Of a stretch of DNA of 64,000 nucleotides, positions 57,256-64,000 are shown one piece after another. The notes beneath the pieces were generated by a model. That model had not been told where the DNA came from and made no database searches. It worked only from the letters and a program-made list of their open reading frames with translations. The stretch is from Chryseosolibacter sp964438975 (GTDB taxonomy: Bacteria > Bacteroidota > Bacteroidia > Cytophagales > Cyclobacteriaceae): assembly GCA_964438975.1 (NCBI GenBank), contig CAYTMU010000013.1, forward strand, positions 12,373 through 76,372, written 5' to 3'. The translations under genes and the position numbers were made by a program. The first letter of the stretch is position 1. Each line of letters opens with the position of its first letter.

Positions 57256-58667
57256 GCGAGCGCATCCTTTGCCGCGCGGGCGTGCCGCAGCACGAAATCC
57301 GCGACCGCCCTGGCATCGTTCGGCAGACTGGTCACGCGCTCCTTGCGGCTCATGAGGTCCGCGAAAGACGCCGGCAGCTTCGGCGTAACGCCGCAGGCCG
57401 CCGCCACCGCTTCCGGGAATTTCGCGGGATGCGCGGTGCCGAGCACGACGAGCGGGCTGTCGGCGCTGCCCGCGCCGAGCTTGCGGGCGACCGCGAAGCC
57501 GACGGCGGTATGCGGGTCGAGGACATAGCCGCTTGCCTCGTGCACGGCGCGGATCGTCTCGCGCGTCTCGTTCTCGTCGGCGCACGCCGCCGAGAACAGC
57601 GCGCGGATACTGGCGAGCGCCTTCTCGTTCAGGGCGAAGCCGCCTTTTGCGCCGAGATCGCGCATGGCGGCGCGGACCACGCCCGCATCACGGCCGGAGG
57701 CATCGAACAGCAGCCGCTCGAAATTCGAAGACACCTGAATGTCCATCGCCGGCGACGAGGTCGCGACCACGCCGCGCACCTCGTAAAGGCCGCTCTCCAG
57801 CGTGCGCGCGAGAATGTCGTTCACGTTGGTCGCGACGATCAGGCGCTCGATCGGAAGGCCCATTTTCGCGGCGACGTAACCCGCGAAGACGTCGCCGAAA
57901 TTCCCGGTCGGCACCGCGAAGGTAACGCGCCGCTCGGGCGCGCCGAGCGCAACCGCCGCGGTGAAGTAATAGACGATCTGGGCGACGATGCGCGCCCAGT
58001 TGATCGAGTTGACCGCGGAGAGCCTCACGCGGTCGCGGAAGGCGTGGTCGTTGAACAGCGCCTTCACGATCGCCTGGCAGTCGTCGAAGTTTCCGTCGAT
58101 CGCGACGACGTTGATGTTCGGCTCCTCGATCGCCGTCATCATGCGCTGCTGCACGGCGGAGACGCGGCCCTTCGGGAAGGTGAAGACGAGATCGATCCGC
58201 TCGCGGCCGCGGAAGGCTTCGGTCGCGGCCCCCCCGGTGTCGCCCGAGGTCGCGCCGACGATGGTGCAGCGCTCGTTCTTCGTCGCCAGCACATAGTCCA
58301 TGAGCCGGGAAATCAACTGCATCGCCACGTCCTTGAAGGCGAGCGTCGGCCCATGAAACAGCTCGAGGACATGCGCGCCATCCGGCAGCCGGTGCAGCGG
58401 GGTCACGTCCGGATGCGAGAAGGTCGCGTAGGCCTCCTCGATCATGCGCTTGAGGTCGCGCTCCGGAATATCGCCGCCGACGAAGGGCGAGATGACACGA
58501 AACGCCACCTCGGCATAGGGCCTGCCCCGGAAGCCCGCGATTTCGGCGCGCGAAAGCGACGGCCAGTGCTCCGGAACATAGAGTCCGCCGTCGCGCGCGA
58601 GACCTTCGATCAGCGCTTCGTTGAAAGAGGCGGTTTTCGCCTCGCCGCGGGTCGAGACGTACTTCAA
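57252..58667 (-). CDS. thrC: Threonine synthase
   Basis: A 471-residue PLP enzyme converting O-phosphohomoserine to threonine, the last step of threonine synthesis. PLP binds K112 in LFHGPTLAFKDVAMQ; GATSGDTGGAA is the phosphate-cup loop and VPTGNFGDVFAGYVAAKMG a further family block. The N-terminus MKYVSTRGEAKTASFNEALIEG is that of class I synthases. It is the first gene of the unit thrC - M16 - GNAT. Its 5' side is a 645-base gap full of secondary structure. Confidence 0.96.
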   Translation of the reverse strand: MKYVSTRGEAKTASFNEALIEGLARDGGLYVPEHWPSLSRAEIAGFRGRPYAEVAFRVISPFVGGDIPERDLKRMIEEAYATFSHPDVTPLHRLPDGAHVLELFHGPTLAFKDVAMQLISRLMDYVLATKNERCTIVGATSGDTGGAATEAFRGRERIDLVFTFPKGRVSAVQQRMMTAIEEPNINVVAIDGNFDDCQAIVKALFNDHAFRDRVRLSAVNSINWARIVAQIVYYFTAAVALGAPERRVTFAVPTGNFGDVFAGYVAAKMGLPIERLIVATNVNDILARTLESGLYEVRGVVATSSPAMDIQVSSNFERLLFDASGRDAGVVRAAMRDLGAKGGFALNEKALASIRALFSAACADENETRETIRAVHEASGYVLDPHTAVGFAVARKLGAGSADSPLVVLGTAHPAKFPEAVAAACGVTPKLPASFADLMSRKERVTSLPNDARAVADFVLRHARAAKDALA

Positions 58668-59312
58668 TTCAGTGGATTCCCATGATGGCGGCGCACCCTA
58701 TTTTGGGCCCGCAAGGGAAGCAAGCCGCGCGGATGCAACGCCGCCGGGCGCACCGCGGGCGGGCGGAAACGGGGAAGAGAGCGCCACGAGACGCCACGTC
58801 TTCGTCTGCCGCGCCCGGATTGCGGGGCGCGTATCGTCTCGCAGCGCTCTGCTTCGGCGATTTTCGACGCGGGCCGCGCTTTTCGTGAAGGCAGGGGTGC
58901 CGGAGCTTTTCGCTCCACCGATGACTTTCGAGAAACCATCGGTCCTGCCCGCTCCGTCAGCCGTGCTCCCGGCAGGCGAGCCTAGTCTCGCCGGGCGGTG
59001 CCCCGCGCCGTCCCGGATCGCGGCTGCGAACCGCAAGCGGAGACGCCGGCCGCTTCCCGCATCTCAAAACGCCTCATGAGCGCGCCCTCGGCGGAAACGG
59101 CATGCGGAAGGTAAGCCCATGGCGGGAGACGGGGATAAGTTTTTTCTCGGATCGCGGAAGCTGCTGACGCCAATGAAGAAACCGCGCCGGAGAGAAAGCG
59201 ATTTCCCCGCCGCGCTTCATCCGAGGCGCGAGCCGCGCCGCGAAGGATGGCGCGCAGGATGAATTGTTCCCTCGCGGTTCGCGGTGCGGCGCTCGCGCGC
59301 CGCAAGCACCGG
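58668..59312. other. 645-base gene-free stretch between SURF1 and thrC
   Basis: It contains the structured block 58778-58949, a further perfect stem GGCGAG/CTCGCC around 58975-58992, and GC-rich spacer up to the SURF1 stop. Several short open frames cross it, but none has an SD and a recognisable product. The thrC promoter must lie here. Confidence 0.6.
58778..58949. ncRNA. Candidate structured RNA or structured repeat (strand undetermined)
   Basis: Two folded units are visible. Unit 1: AGAGCGC (58778-58784) pairs with GCGCTCT (58844-58850), GAGACG (58788-58793) with CGTCTC (58835-58840), and inside them CGCGCCC (58810-58816) with GGGCGCG (58825-58831). Unit 2 is a clean three-way junction: GGCAGG (58890-58895) with CCTGCC (58944-58949) encloses GGAGC-TTTTC-GCTCC (58902-58916) and CCGATG/CATCGG (58918-58923, 58937-58942). 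The wording recalls a dispersed element of Bradyrhizobium-group genomes, from memory only. It lies 110-280 bases upstream of thrC. Confidence 0.5.
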
Positions 59313-60074
59313 CTATCCCGTGCCCTTCACGCGCTGCCAGGCGAAGGCCGAGAATACGCCGATCAGGGTGCAGGCAAGGCCGTACCAGGTCAGCGCATAG
59401 CCGAGGTGATTGTTGGTGAAGGTGAGCTTGGTCTCGTTCGGCTGCGGCAGCATGCGCGGGCGATAATCGCCGGTCGCGTCGAGCATGAACGGCAGGACGT
59501 TCTTGAGAGCGAAAGCCTGCGCGATGTCCGCGGGGTTGCGCCGGTACCAGGCGTTCTTCGCGGGATCGTTCGCAGGCGTGAAGAAATTCACCTGCTCCGG
59601 CCCGCGCAGAAGGCCGGTGACGCGAACGCGCTCCTCCGCCTGCGCTTCGGGACGGGAAGCGGGGTCCTTCTTCTCCTGCGGAACGAAACCGCGATTGACG
59701 ATCACGATGCTGCCGTCGTCGCGCAGGAGCGGCGTCAGGATCCAATAGCCCGCGCCGGCGAAGGAGCCCTTGGGCTCGGACAGCACGGTATAGACCTGCA
59801 CTTCATGCTGATGAAGAAAGCGGCCGGACGCGACATAGGGACGGTATTCCTCCTGCCCGAGATCGAGCGAAAGGGATTCCGCGACGGCCGGCAGGAGTTG
59901 CGGCTTTTCCACCACGCGCCTCGCGATGGTTTCGATCAGCGCTTCCTTCCATGCGAGACGCTGGAGCTGCCAGGTGCCGAGCGAAATCAGCACCGCAAGG
60001 GCGGCAAGCGAAAGCACGCCCGGCAGAATGAGGCCCCGGATCGCGCGCGCGCGATCGGCTTGCGCCGCGTTCAT
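59313..60074 (-). CDS. SURF1 family cytochrome oxidase assembly protein
   Basis: A 253-residue membrane protein with helices at each end (about 14-33 and 226-245) and a periplasmic domain between. SLGTWQLQRLAWKEALIE, GYWILTPLLRDDGSIVIVNRGFVPQ and the final NNHLGYALTWYGLACTLIG are SURF1 hallmarks. It helps insert haem a into subunit I of aa3 oxidase. The start at 60074 overlaps the DUF983 stop (ATGA). The open frame upstream is a shadow of DUF983. Confidence 0.94.
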   Translation of the reverse strand: MNAAQADRARAIRGLILPGVLSLAALAVLISLGTWQLQRLAWKEALIETIARRVVEKPQLLPAVAESLSLDLGQEEYRPYVASGRFLHQHEVQVYTVLSEPKGSFAGAGYWILTPLLRDDGSIVIVNRGFVPQEKKDPASRPEAQAEERVRVTGLLRGPEQVNFFTPANDPAKNAWYRRNPADIAQAFALKNVLPFMLDATGDYRPRMLPQPNETKLTFTNNHLGYALTWYGLACTLIGVFSAFAWQRVKGTG

Positions 60075-60469
60075 CTGTCCTGATCCAGCCGCGCCTCGGC
60101 GGCCTTGTGGTGAAACTGCAAGGCGATCAGAACCGATTTCAGAAAGCGCAGCGGCAGGAGTGTCGCGATCAATACCGCGGGAATGCCGAACGCCGCGTGC
60201 ACCCAGTACGACGGCCGCCAGATCAATTCGACCGCAAGCACGGTCAGCACGGCGACGAGCCCGCCCGCGAGAATGACGAAGACGGCCGGTCCGTCGCCGG
60301 AATCGGCGAAGGAATAGTCCAGCCCGCATTCGGAGCAGCGCGGCGCGAGATTTATATAGCCGGCGAACAGCTTGCCCTTGCCGCAGCGGGGGCAGGAACA
60401 AGTCAGTCCCGCCTTGAGGGGCGGGACTGACAATTCTTCTGCACCGGCGGAGTTATTCATGTCCGCCAT
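60071..60469 (-). CDS. DUF983 family protein of the cytochrome oxidase cluster
   Basis: A 132-residue protein with an N-terminal zinc-ribbon-like unit (CPRCGKGKLFAG and RCSECG) and two membrane helices (about 58-78 and 86-105). It is encoded between ctaE and SURF1 in most Hyphomicrobiales and is presumed to aid oxidase assembly or metal handling; the role is not established. ATGs at 60469 and 60460 are both possible and neither has a clear SD. Its last codons overlap SURF1. Confidence 0.88.
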   Translation of the reverse strand: MADMNNSAGAEELSVPPLKAGLTCSCPRCGKGKLFAGYINLAPRCSECGLDYSFADSGDGPAVFVILAGGLVAVLTVLAVELIWRPSYWVHAAFGIPAVLIATLLPLRFLKSVLIALQFHHKAAEARLDQDR

Positions 60470-60489
60470 TCTGGTTCGCGATTGCGGCG

Positions 60490-61341
60490 TTAGTGCGCGA
60501 GCGGCGTGCCCGCGCCCCAGACGTAGATCCAGATGAACAGGAACAGCCACACGACGTCGACGAAGTGCCAGTACCAGGCGGCGGCCTCGAAACCGAAGTG
60601 ATGCTCCGGCGTGAAGTGCCCGAGGTAGAGGCGATAGAGGCAGACGGCGAGGAAGATGGTGCCGATCAGCACGTGCACGCCGTGGAAGCCCGTCGCCATA
60701 TAGAAGGTGGCGCCGTAGATGTGGCCGCTGAAGGTGAAGCCGGCATGGGCATATTCGTATGCCTGCACGCAGGTGAAGAGCGCGCCGAGCACGACGGTGA
60801 GCCAGAGCGCCTGCTTCGCCGCCTTGCGGTCGCCTTCGAGGATCGCGTGATGCGCCCAGGTCACCGTGGTGCCCGAGGTGAGCAGGATCAGCGTATTCAG
60901 GAGCGGCAGGTGCCACGGATCGAAGGTGCCCTTGAAGGTGTCGGGCGCGGGCTTCGGCGGCCAGTGCGCGCCGGTGAGCTCGGTGCGCATGTATTGATGC
61001 ACTTCGCCGGGAAAGAAGGCCACGTCGAAGTAAGCCCAGAACCAGGCGACGAAGAACATGACCTCGGAGGCGATGAAGAGGATCATGCCGTAGCGCAGAT
61101 GGATCTGCACGACCTTGGTGTGATGGCCAGTCTGCGCTTCGTCGACGATGTCGCGCCACCAGACGATCATCACGTAGATGATGCCGAGCGCGCCCGCGAT
61201 GGTGATGAGCGAGGTGCCGCCGCGCATCCAGATCACCGCGCCAATCGTCAGCAGGAGACCGAAAAAGGCGCCGAGAATCGGCCACGGACTCGGGTTGACG
61301 AGATGGTAGTCGTGTTGCGGTTTCGCGTGCGCGTCGGCCAT
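60490..61341 (-). CDS. ctaE: Cytochrome c oxidase subunit III
   Basis: A 283-residue subunit III of aa3 oxidase with seven membrane helices. EVMFFVAWFWAYFDVAFFPG, NTLILLTSGTTVTWAHHAILEGDR and GFHGVHVLIGTIFLAVCLYRL are conserved, and HFGFEAAAWYWHFVDVVWLFLF closes the protein. GGAGAG lies 7 bases before the ATG at 61341; an upstream ATG (61356) lacks this. The 193-base gap to ctaG holds a palindromic repeat. Confidence 0.96.
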   Translation of the reverse strand: MADAHAKPQHDYHLVNPSPWPILGAFFGLLLTIGAVIWMRGGTSLITIAGALGIIYVMIVWWRDIVDEAQTGHHTKVVQIHLRYGMILFIASEVMFFVAWFWAYFDVAFFPGEVHQYMRTELTGAHWPPKPAPDTFKGTFDPWHLPLLNTLILLTSGTTVTWAHHAILEGDRKAAKQALWLTVVLGALFTCVQAYEYAHAGFTFSGHIYGATFYMATGFHGVHVLIGTIFLAVCLYRLYLGHFTPEHHFGFEAAAWYWHFVDVVWLFLFIWIYVWGAGTPLAH

Positions 61342-61359
61342 TTTCGTTCTCTCCACTCG

Positions 61360-61424
61360 ATGCCGGGTTTACCCGACACCGATTATTTTAAGCCCCAGCC
61401 GGCTGGTGCCGGCCTGGGTTGCCC
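61360..61424. repeat. Palindromic intergenic element, copy A (cox locus)
   Basis: TGCCGGG/CCCGACA hairpin, a short AT-rich spacer, then CAGCCGGC...GCCGGCCTG. The same arrangement recurs at about 63303-63370, and the two align over about 60 bases with roughly three-quarters identity by eye. It lies between ctaE and ctaG. Confidence 0.65.
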
Positions 61425-61534
61425 CGCCGGCATTTTCGCCGTTTCTATCAGCGCCCCGCGGCCCGCCGCAAGGCGACACTTCATCTGCGCGCGACCTGCC
61501 CGAAGCCCGGTTCCCGCTTTTCGGGGGTCATGCG

Positions 61535-62128
61535 CTAGTTGCTCCGCTCCGGCTTCGGCGCCGCCGCCAAAGGCTTCGGCTTATCCACCGGGAAGAAGGT
61601 GTAGGACAGCGTGATCGTGCGGATCTGCCGCGCGTCGGCGTCGTCGTCGATCTCCGGCCGCACGAAGAAGGCGACCGGCATCGGCATCTTCTCGCCCGGC
61701 GCGAGCCGCTGCTCGGTGAAGCAGAAGCACTGCATTTTCGCGAAATAGATGCCCGCCTGCGGCGGCGAGACGTTGTAGGTCGCCGTGGCCACCGTCTCGT
61801 TGCGGGAGACGTTGGTCGCGAAATAATGGACGAGGAAAGTCTCGCCGACATTGACCTCGATCTCGCGGACTTCCGGCTGGAACTCCCAGGGCACGCCCGC
61901 GACGTTGGCGTCGAAGCGGATGAGGATCTTGCGCTCCAGCTTCTTTTCCGGCGCGCTGGTCGCGATCTGCGGCACGCCGCCGAAGCCGGTGGTGCGGCAG
62001 AACCAGTCGTAGAACGGCACGGCCGCGAAAGACGCGCCGACCATGCAGGCCACGAAAACCGTCAGCGAAAGCGCCACGTTGCGATGGCGCCGCGCGAGTT
62101 GATGATCGGGCTTCGGCGCGTTGCTCAT
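61535..62128 (-). CDS. ctaG: Cytochrome c oxidase assembly protein CtaG/Cox11
   Basis: A 197-residue copper chaperone that delivers Cu to the CuB site of subunit I. One N-terminal helix (about 17-37) anchors a periplasmic immunoglobulin-like domain. The copper motif CFCF is at 134-137 in KMQCFCFTEQRLAPGE. VPFYDWFCRTTGFGG also contributes a conserved cysteine. The start at 62128 overlaps the stop of the small coxF-like gene. The C-terminus is Lys/Pro-rich. Confidence 0.96.
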   Translation of the reverse strand: MSNAPKPDHQLARRHRNVALSLTVFVACMVGASFAAVPFYDWFCRTTGFGGVPQIATSAPEKKLERKILIRFDANVAGVPWEFQPEVREIEVNVGETFLVHYFATNVSRNETVATATYNVSPPQAGIYFAKMQCFCFTEQRLAPGEKMPMPVAFFVRPEIDDDADARQIRTITLSYTFFPVDKPKPLAAAPKPERSN

Positions 62129-62310
62129 GCGAGCACCACGACCGGCGCCGCATCGGTCTTGCGCAGCGCATTCGGGCCCAGCTTCACGATCGTCACCGAG
62201 AAGAAAATCACCACGAGGGCGGCCAGCACCAGCGCGATCGCCACCGAGCGGCGATTGCGCCGCTTCAGTTGCTCCTCGGTCAGTACGATACCATTCTTGT
62301 CATCGGTCAT
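62125..62310 (-). CDS. Small CoxF-like membrane protein
   Basis: A 61-residue protein: a charged cytoplasmic N-terminus (LTEEQLKRRNRRSVAIALVL) runs into one membrane helix, then a short tail. Such a protein is found between ctaB and ctaG in many alphaproteobacteria and is called CoxF; its function is unknown. The ATG at 62310 lies 5 bases after the ctaB stop, and the TGA overlaps the ctaG start, so it is fully embedded in the operon. Confidence 0.85.
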   Translation of the reverse strand: MTDDKNGIVLTEEQLKRRNRRSVAIALVLAALVVIFFSVTIVKLGPNALRKTDAAPVVVLA

Positions 62311-62315
62311 TGCGT

Positions 62316-63236
62316 TCACCGCGCCATTCCTTCGACGAGCAGAACCGCAAAGAGAAGGAATAGATACAGAACCGAGAAGGCGAACAAATGCTTCGCCGCA
62401 CGCTCGGCGGCATCCCCTTCCCGCTTGCGATAGACCTGCCACGCAAAAACGAGGAAAAAGAAGCCAAGCGAAATCGAGGCCGCGCCGTAGAGCCAGCCGG
62501 TCATGCCGAGCGCGAACGGCACCGCGCCCAGCGGCGCGAGCAGCAGCGAGTAGAGCAGGATCTGGCGCCGGGTTTCGTCGTCGCCGGCGACATTGGGGAG
62601 CATGGGAACGCCCGCGCGCTCGTAATCGCGCTTCTTCAGCAACGCGAGCGCCCAGAAGTGCGGCGGCGTCCAGACGAAGATCAGCGCGAACAGCAGCAGC
62701 GGCTCGAGCGTGACATTGCCCGTGACGGCGGCCCAGCCGATCACCGGCGGCAGCGCGCCGGCGGCACCGCCGATGACGATGTTCTGCGGCGTCGCGCGCT
62801 TCAGCCACATCGAATAGATCACGGCGTAGAAGAAGATCGTGAAGGCGAGCAGCGCGCCCGCGACGATGCCGACCAGAAGGCCGAGCATCAGCACGGAAGC
62901 GCCGGAAAGCAGCAGCCCGAAGACCATCGCCTCGCCCGGCTCGACGCGGCCCGCGGGAATGGGGCGCGTGCGCGTGCGATCCATCCGCGCGTCGATATCG
63001 GCGTCCCACCACATATTCAGGGCGCCAGCAGCACCCGCGCCGATCGCGATGCAAAGCAGCGCAACGAAGCCGAGAACGGGATGAATATCGCCCGGCGCGC
63101 GCACGATGCCGACCAGCGCGGTGAAGACGACCAGCGACATCACGCGCGGCTTGAGCAACGCCCAATAGTCCTCGACGCCGGCAAATCCGGAAAGACTTTC
63201 GGCGCGATCGATGCGTTCTTCAGAGACCAGTGACAT
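62316..63236 (-). CDS. ctaB: Protohaem IX farnesyltransferase
   Basis: A 306-residue polytopic UbiA-family prenyltransferase making haem O from haem B, a precursor of the haem A needed by subunit I. The first Asp-rich motif is NMWWDADIDARMDRTRTRP, and IYSMWLKRATPQNIVIGG with WTPPHFWALALLKKRDYERA are further hallmarks. About nine membrane helices are visible. It lies 182 bases downstream of ctaD with a repeat in between. Confidence 0.96.
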   Translation of the reverse strand: MSLVSEERIDRAESLSGFAGVEDYWALLKPRVMSLVVFTALVGIVRAPGDIHPVLGFVALLCIAIGAGAAGALNMWWDADIDARMDRTRTRPIPAGRVEPGEAMVFGLLLSGASVLMLGLLVGIVAGALLAFTIFFYAVIYSMWLKRATPQNIVIGGAAGALPPVIGWAAVTGNVTLEPLLLFALIFVWTPPHFWALALLKKRDYERAGVPMLPNVAGDDETRRQILLYSLLLAPLGAVPFALGMTGWLYGAASISLGFFFLVFAWQVYRKREGDAAERAAKHLFAFSVLYLFLLFAVLLVEGMAR

Positions 63237-63302
63237 CGTCTTCGTTCGGTTGGACTTCGACTAACTCCAAGGAAGACAGGATACGGTCTTCCTTCTCGCG
63301 GC

Positions 63303-63407
63303 AGCCGGTGCCGGGTTTATCCGGCATCGGCAAATCAGATACCCAAGCCGGCCGGAGCCGACTTGAGCATTTAAATAGTGCCGAAGTCGGGTAAACCCGA
63401 CTTCGGC
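63303..63407. repeat. Palindromic intergenic element, copy B, plus a 12-bp hairpin
   Basis: TGCCGG/CCGGCA hairpin near 63309-63326, then a second inverted repeat to about 63367, aligning with copy A at 61360. A perfect 12-bp hairpin follows (63380-63391 with 63396-63407, loop TAAA). Its arm contains CGGGTTTACCCG-type wording like the first part of copy A, so it may be a third half-unit. It lies between ctaD and ctaB and could stabilise or attenuate the ctaD transcript. Confidence 0.65.
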
Positions 63408-63418
63408 TGGCCGGAACG

Positions 63419-64000
63419 TTACTTCACGCGCGGCAGCACCTCGAAGGTGTGGAACGGCGGCGGCGAAGAAACCGTCCATTCCAGCGTGGTCGCGCCGACG
63501 CCCCACGGATTGTCCGCGGCCTTCTGCTTCTTCGAGAAGGCGTGGACGATCGTCATGAAGAAGATCACGAGACCCGCAAGCGAGATGTAGGAGCCGATCG
63601 ACGACACGAAATTCCAGCCCGCGTAGGCGTCCGGATAGTCCGCGTAACGGCGCGGCATGCCGGCGAGCCCGAGGAAGTGCTGCGGGAAGAAGATCAGGTT
63701 GACGCCGATGAAGGTCGTCCAGAAGTGCAGCTTGGCGAGAAACTCGGAATACATGTAGCCGAACATTTTCGGGAACCAGTAATACCAGCCCGCGAAGATG
63801 CCGAAGGTGGCGCCGAGCGACATCGTGTAGTGGAAGTGCGCGACGACGTAATAGGTGTCGTGGAAGGCGCGATCGACGCCGGCGTTGGACAGGATCACGC
63901 CGGTGACGCCGCCGATGGTGAAGAGGAAGATCAGGCCCACCGAGAACAGCATCGGCGCGGTGAAGCGGATCGAGCCGCCCCACATCGTCGCGATCCAGGA
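63419..64000 (-). CDS. ctaD: Cytochrome c oxidase subunit I, C-terminal part (5' end off window)
   Basis: The last 193 residues of the catalytic subunit of aa3 oxidase. HDTYYVVAHFHYTMSLGATF contains the two histidines that bind haem a3 and haem a (VAHFHY), and WWGGSI-type wording precedes it. FFPQHFLGLAGMPRRYADYPD and the final VSSPPPFHTFEVLPRVK are typical of the A-family enzyme. The frame is open to the window edge with no start. ctaC would be expected upstream, outside the window. Confidence 0.97.
   Translation of the reverse strand, partial: SWIATMWGGSIRFTAPMLFSVGLIFLFTIGGVTGVILSNAGVDRAFHDTYYVVAHFHYTMSLGATFGIFAGWYYWFPKMFGYMYSEFLAKLHFWTTFIGVNLIFFPQHFLGLAGMPRRYADYPDAYAGWNFVSSIGSYISLAGLVIFFMTIVHAFSKKQKAADNPWGVGATTLEWTVSSPPPFHTFEVLPRVK

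Noticed and set aside
58682..58888. A 68-codon frame (MMAAHPILGPQG...) between SURF1 and thrC.
   Set aside because: It is Arg/Ala-rich without SD and lies over the paired arms of the structured block. I recall similar spurious proteins annotated over repeats in related genomes.
1..64000. CRISPR arrays, insertion sequences, prophage genes, rRNA genes and toxin-antitoxin pairs.
   Set aside because: None found: no regularly spaced direct repeats, no transposase, integrase or phage structural motifs, and no short paired genes with toxin or antitoxin signatures.

Overview
The window looks like a chromosome segment of a GC-rich alphaproteobacterium of the order Hyphomicrobiales (Rhizobiales), most like the Bradyrhizobium / Xanthobacteraceae group. 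Pointers are the cytochrome oxidase order ctaD-ctaB-coxF-ctaG-ctaE-DUF983-SURF1, paired phasins, a PleC/DivJ/PdhS-like kinase, Irr-type iron boxes, an aqpS-type arsenic operon, a tRNA-His without an encoded G-1, and intergenic palindromic repeats of a kind I associate with this group. The genus is an inference.

Bases 1-20500 are an accessory, catabolic-looking region of short divergent and convergent units. It holds two periplasmic receptors of the tripartite tricarboxylate transporter type with no membrane subunits in view, a VOC protein, two cyclase-family hydrolases, and a branched-chain-amino-acid-type ABC importer (receptor at 2232, livHMGF-like genes convergent to it). It also holds a small cupin-like protein, a flavin ring hydroxylase, an ACMSD-type amidohydrolase coupled to a CocE-type hydrolase, two divergent beta-hydroxyacid dehydrogenases, a LysR regulator divergent from a luciferase-like monooxygenase, a D-2-hydroxyacid dehydrogenase and a RidA protein. 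Together they suggest uptake and oxidative or hydrolytic breakdown of an unidentified ring compound.

Bases 20700-24416 form a cyanate module (cynA-, cynB- and cynD-like transporter genes, then cyanase). Bases 24640-29195 hold an SbmA/BacA-like ABC protein with an altered nucleotide-binding domain, a methyltransferase-like protein, a group III truncated haemoglobin, a small membrane protein, tRNA-His and two phasins with PhaR-like boxes. A large multi-PAS histidine kinase follows (29418-32840), then a FecCD-type metal importer whose receptor starts on the stop of a 13-codon leader frame.

Bases 35833-47073 contain two paralogous receptor Ser/Thr kinases. Between them lie a succinate-semialdehyde-type dehydrogenase, a fumarylacetoacetase-family hydratase, the arsR-arsC-aqpS operon with a collapsed arsC copy, an intact glutaredoxin-type arsC behind a ketopantoate-reductase-like gene, and bfd-bfr. 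Irr boxes precede bfd, bfr and the iron importer fbpAB (47298-50015). An acetoacetyl-CoA synthetase, an AsmA protein and a secreted unknown follow.

Bases 55362-64000 (minus strand) run from ctaD through the oxidase assembly genes to thrC, an M16 peptidase and a GNAT acetyltransferase. Two long non-coding gaps (41925-42618 and 58668-59312) contain strongly self-complementary, multi-stem sequence that no gene explains. These, the three Irr boxes, the arsC remnant and the twin kinases are the most interesting observations. I saw no CRISPR array, insertion sequence, prophage or rRNA gene.
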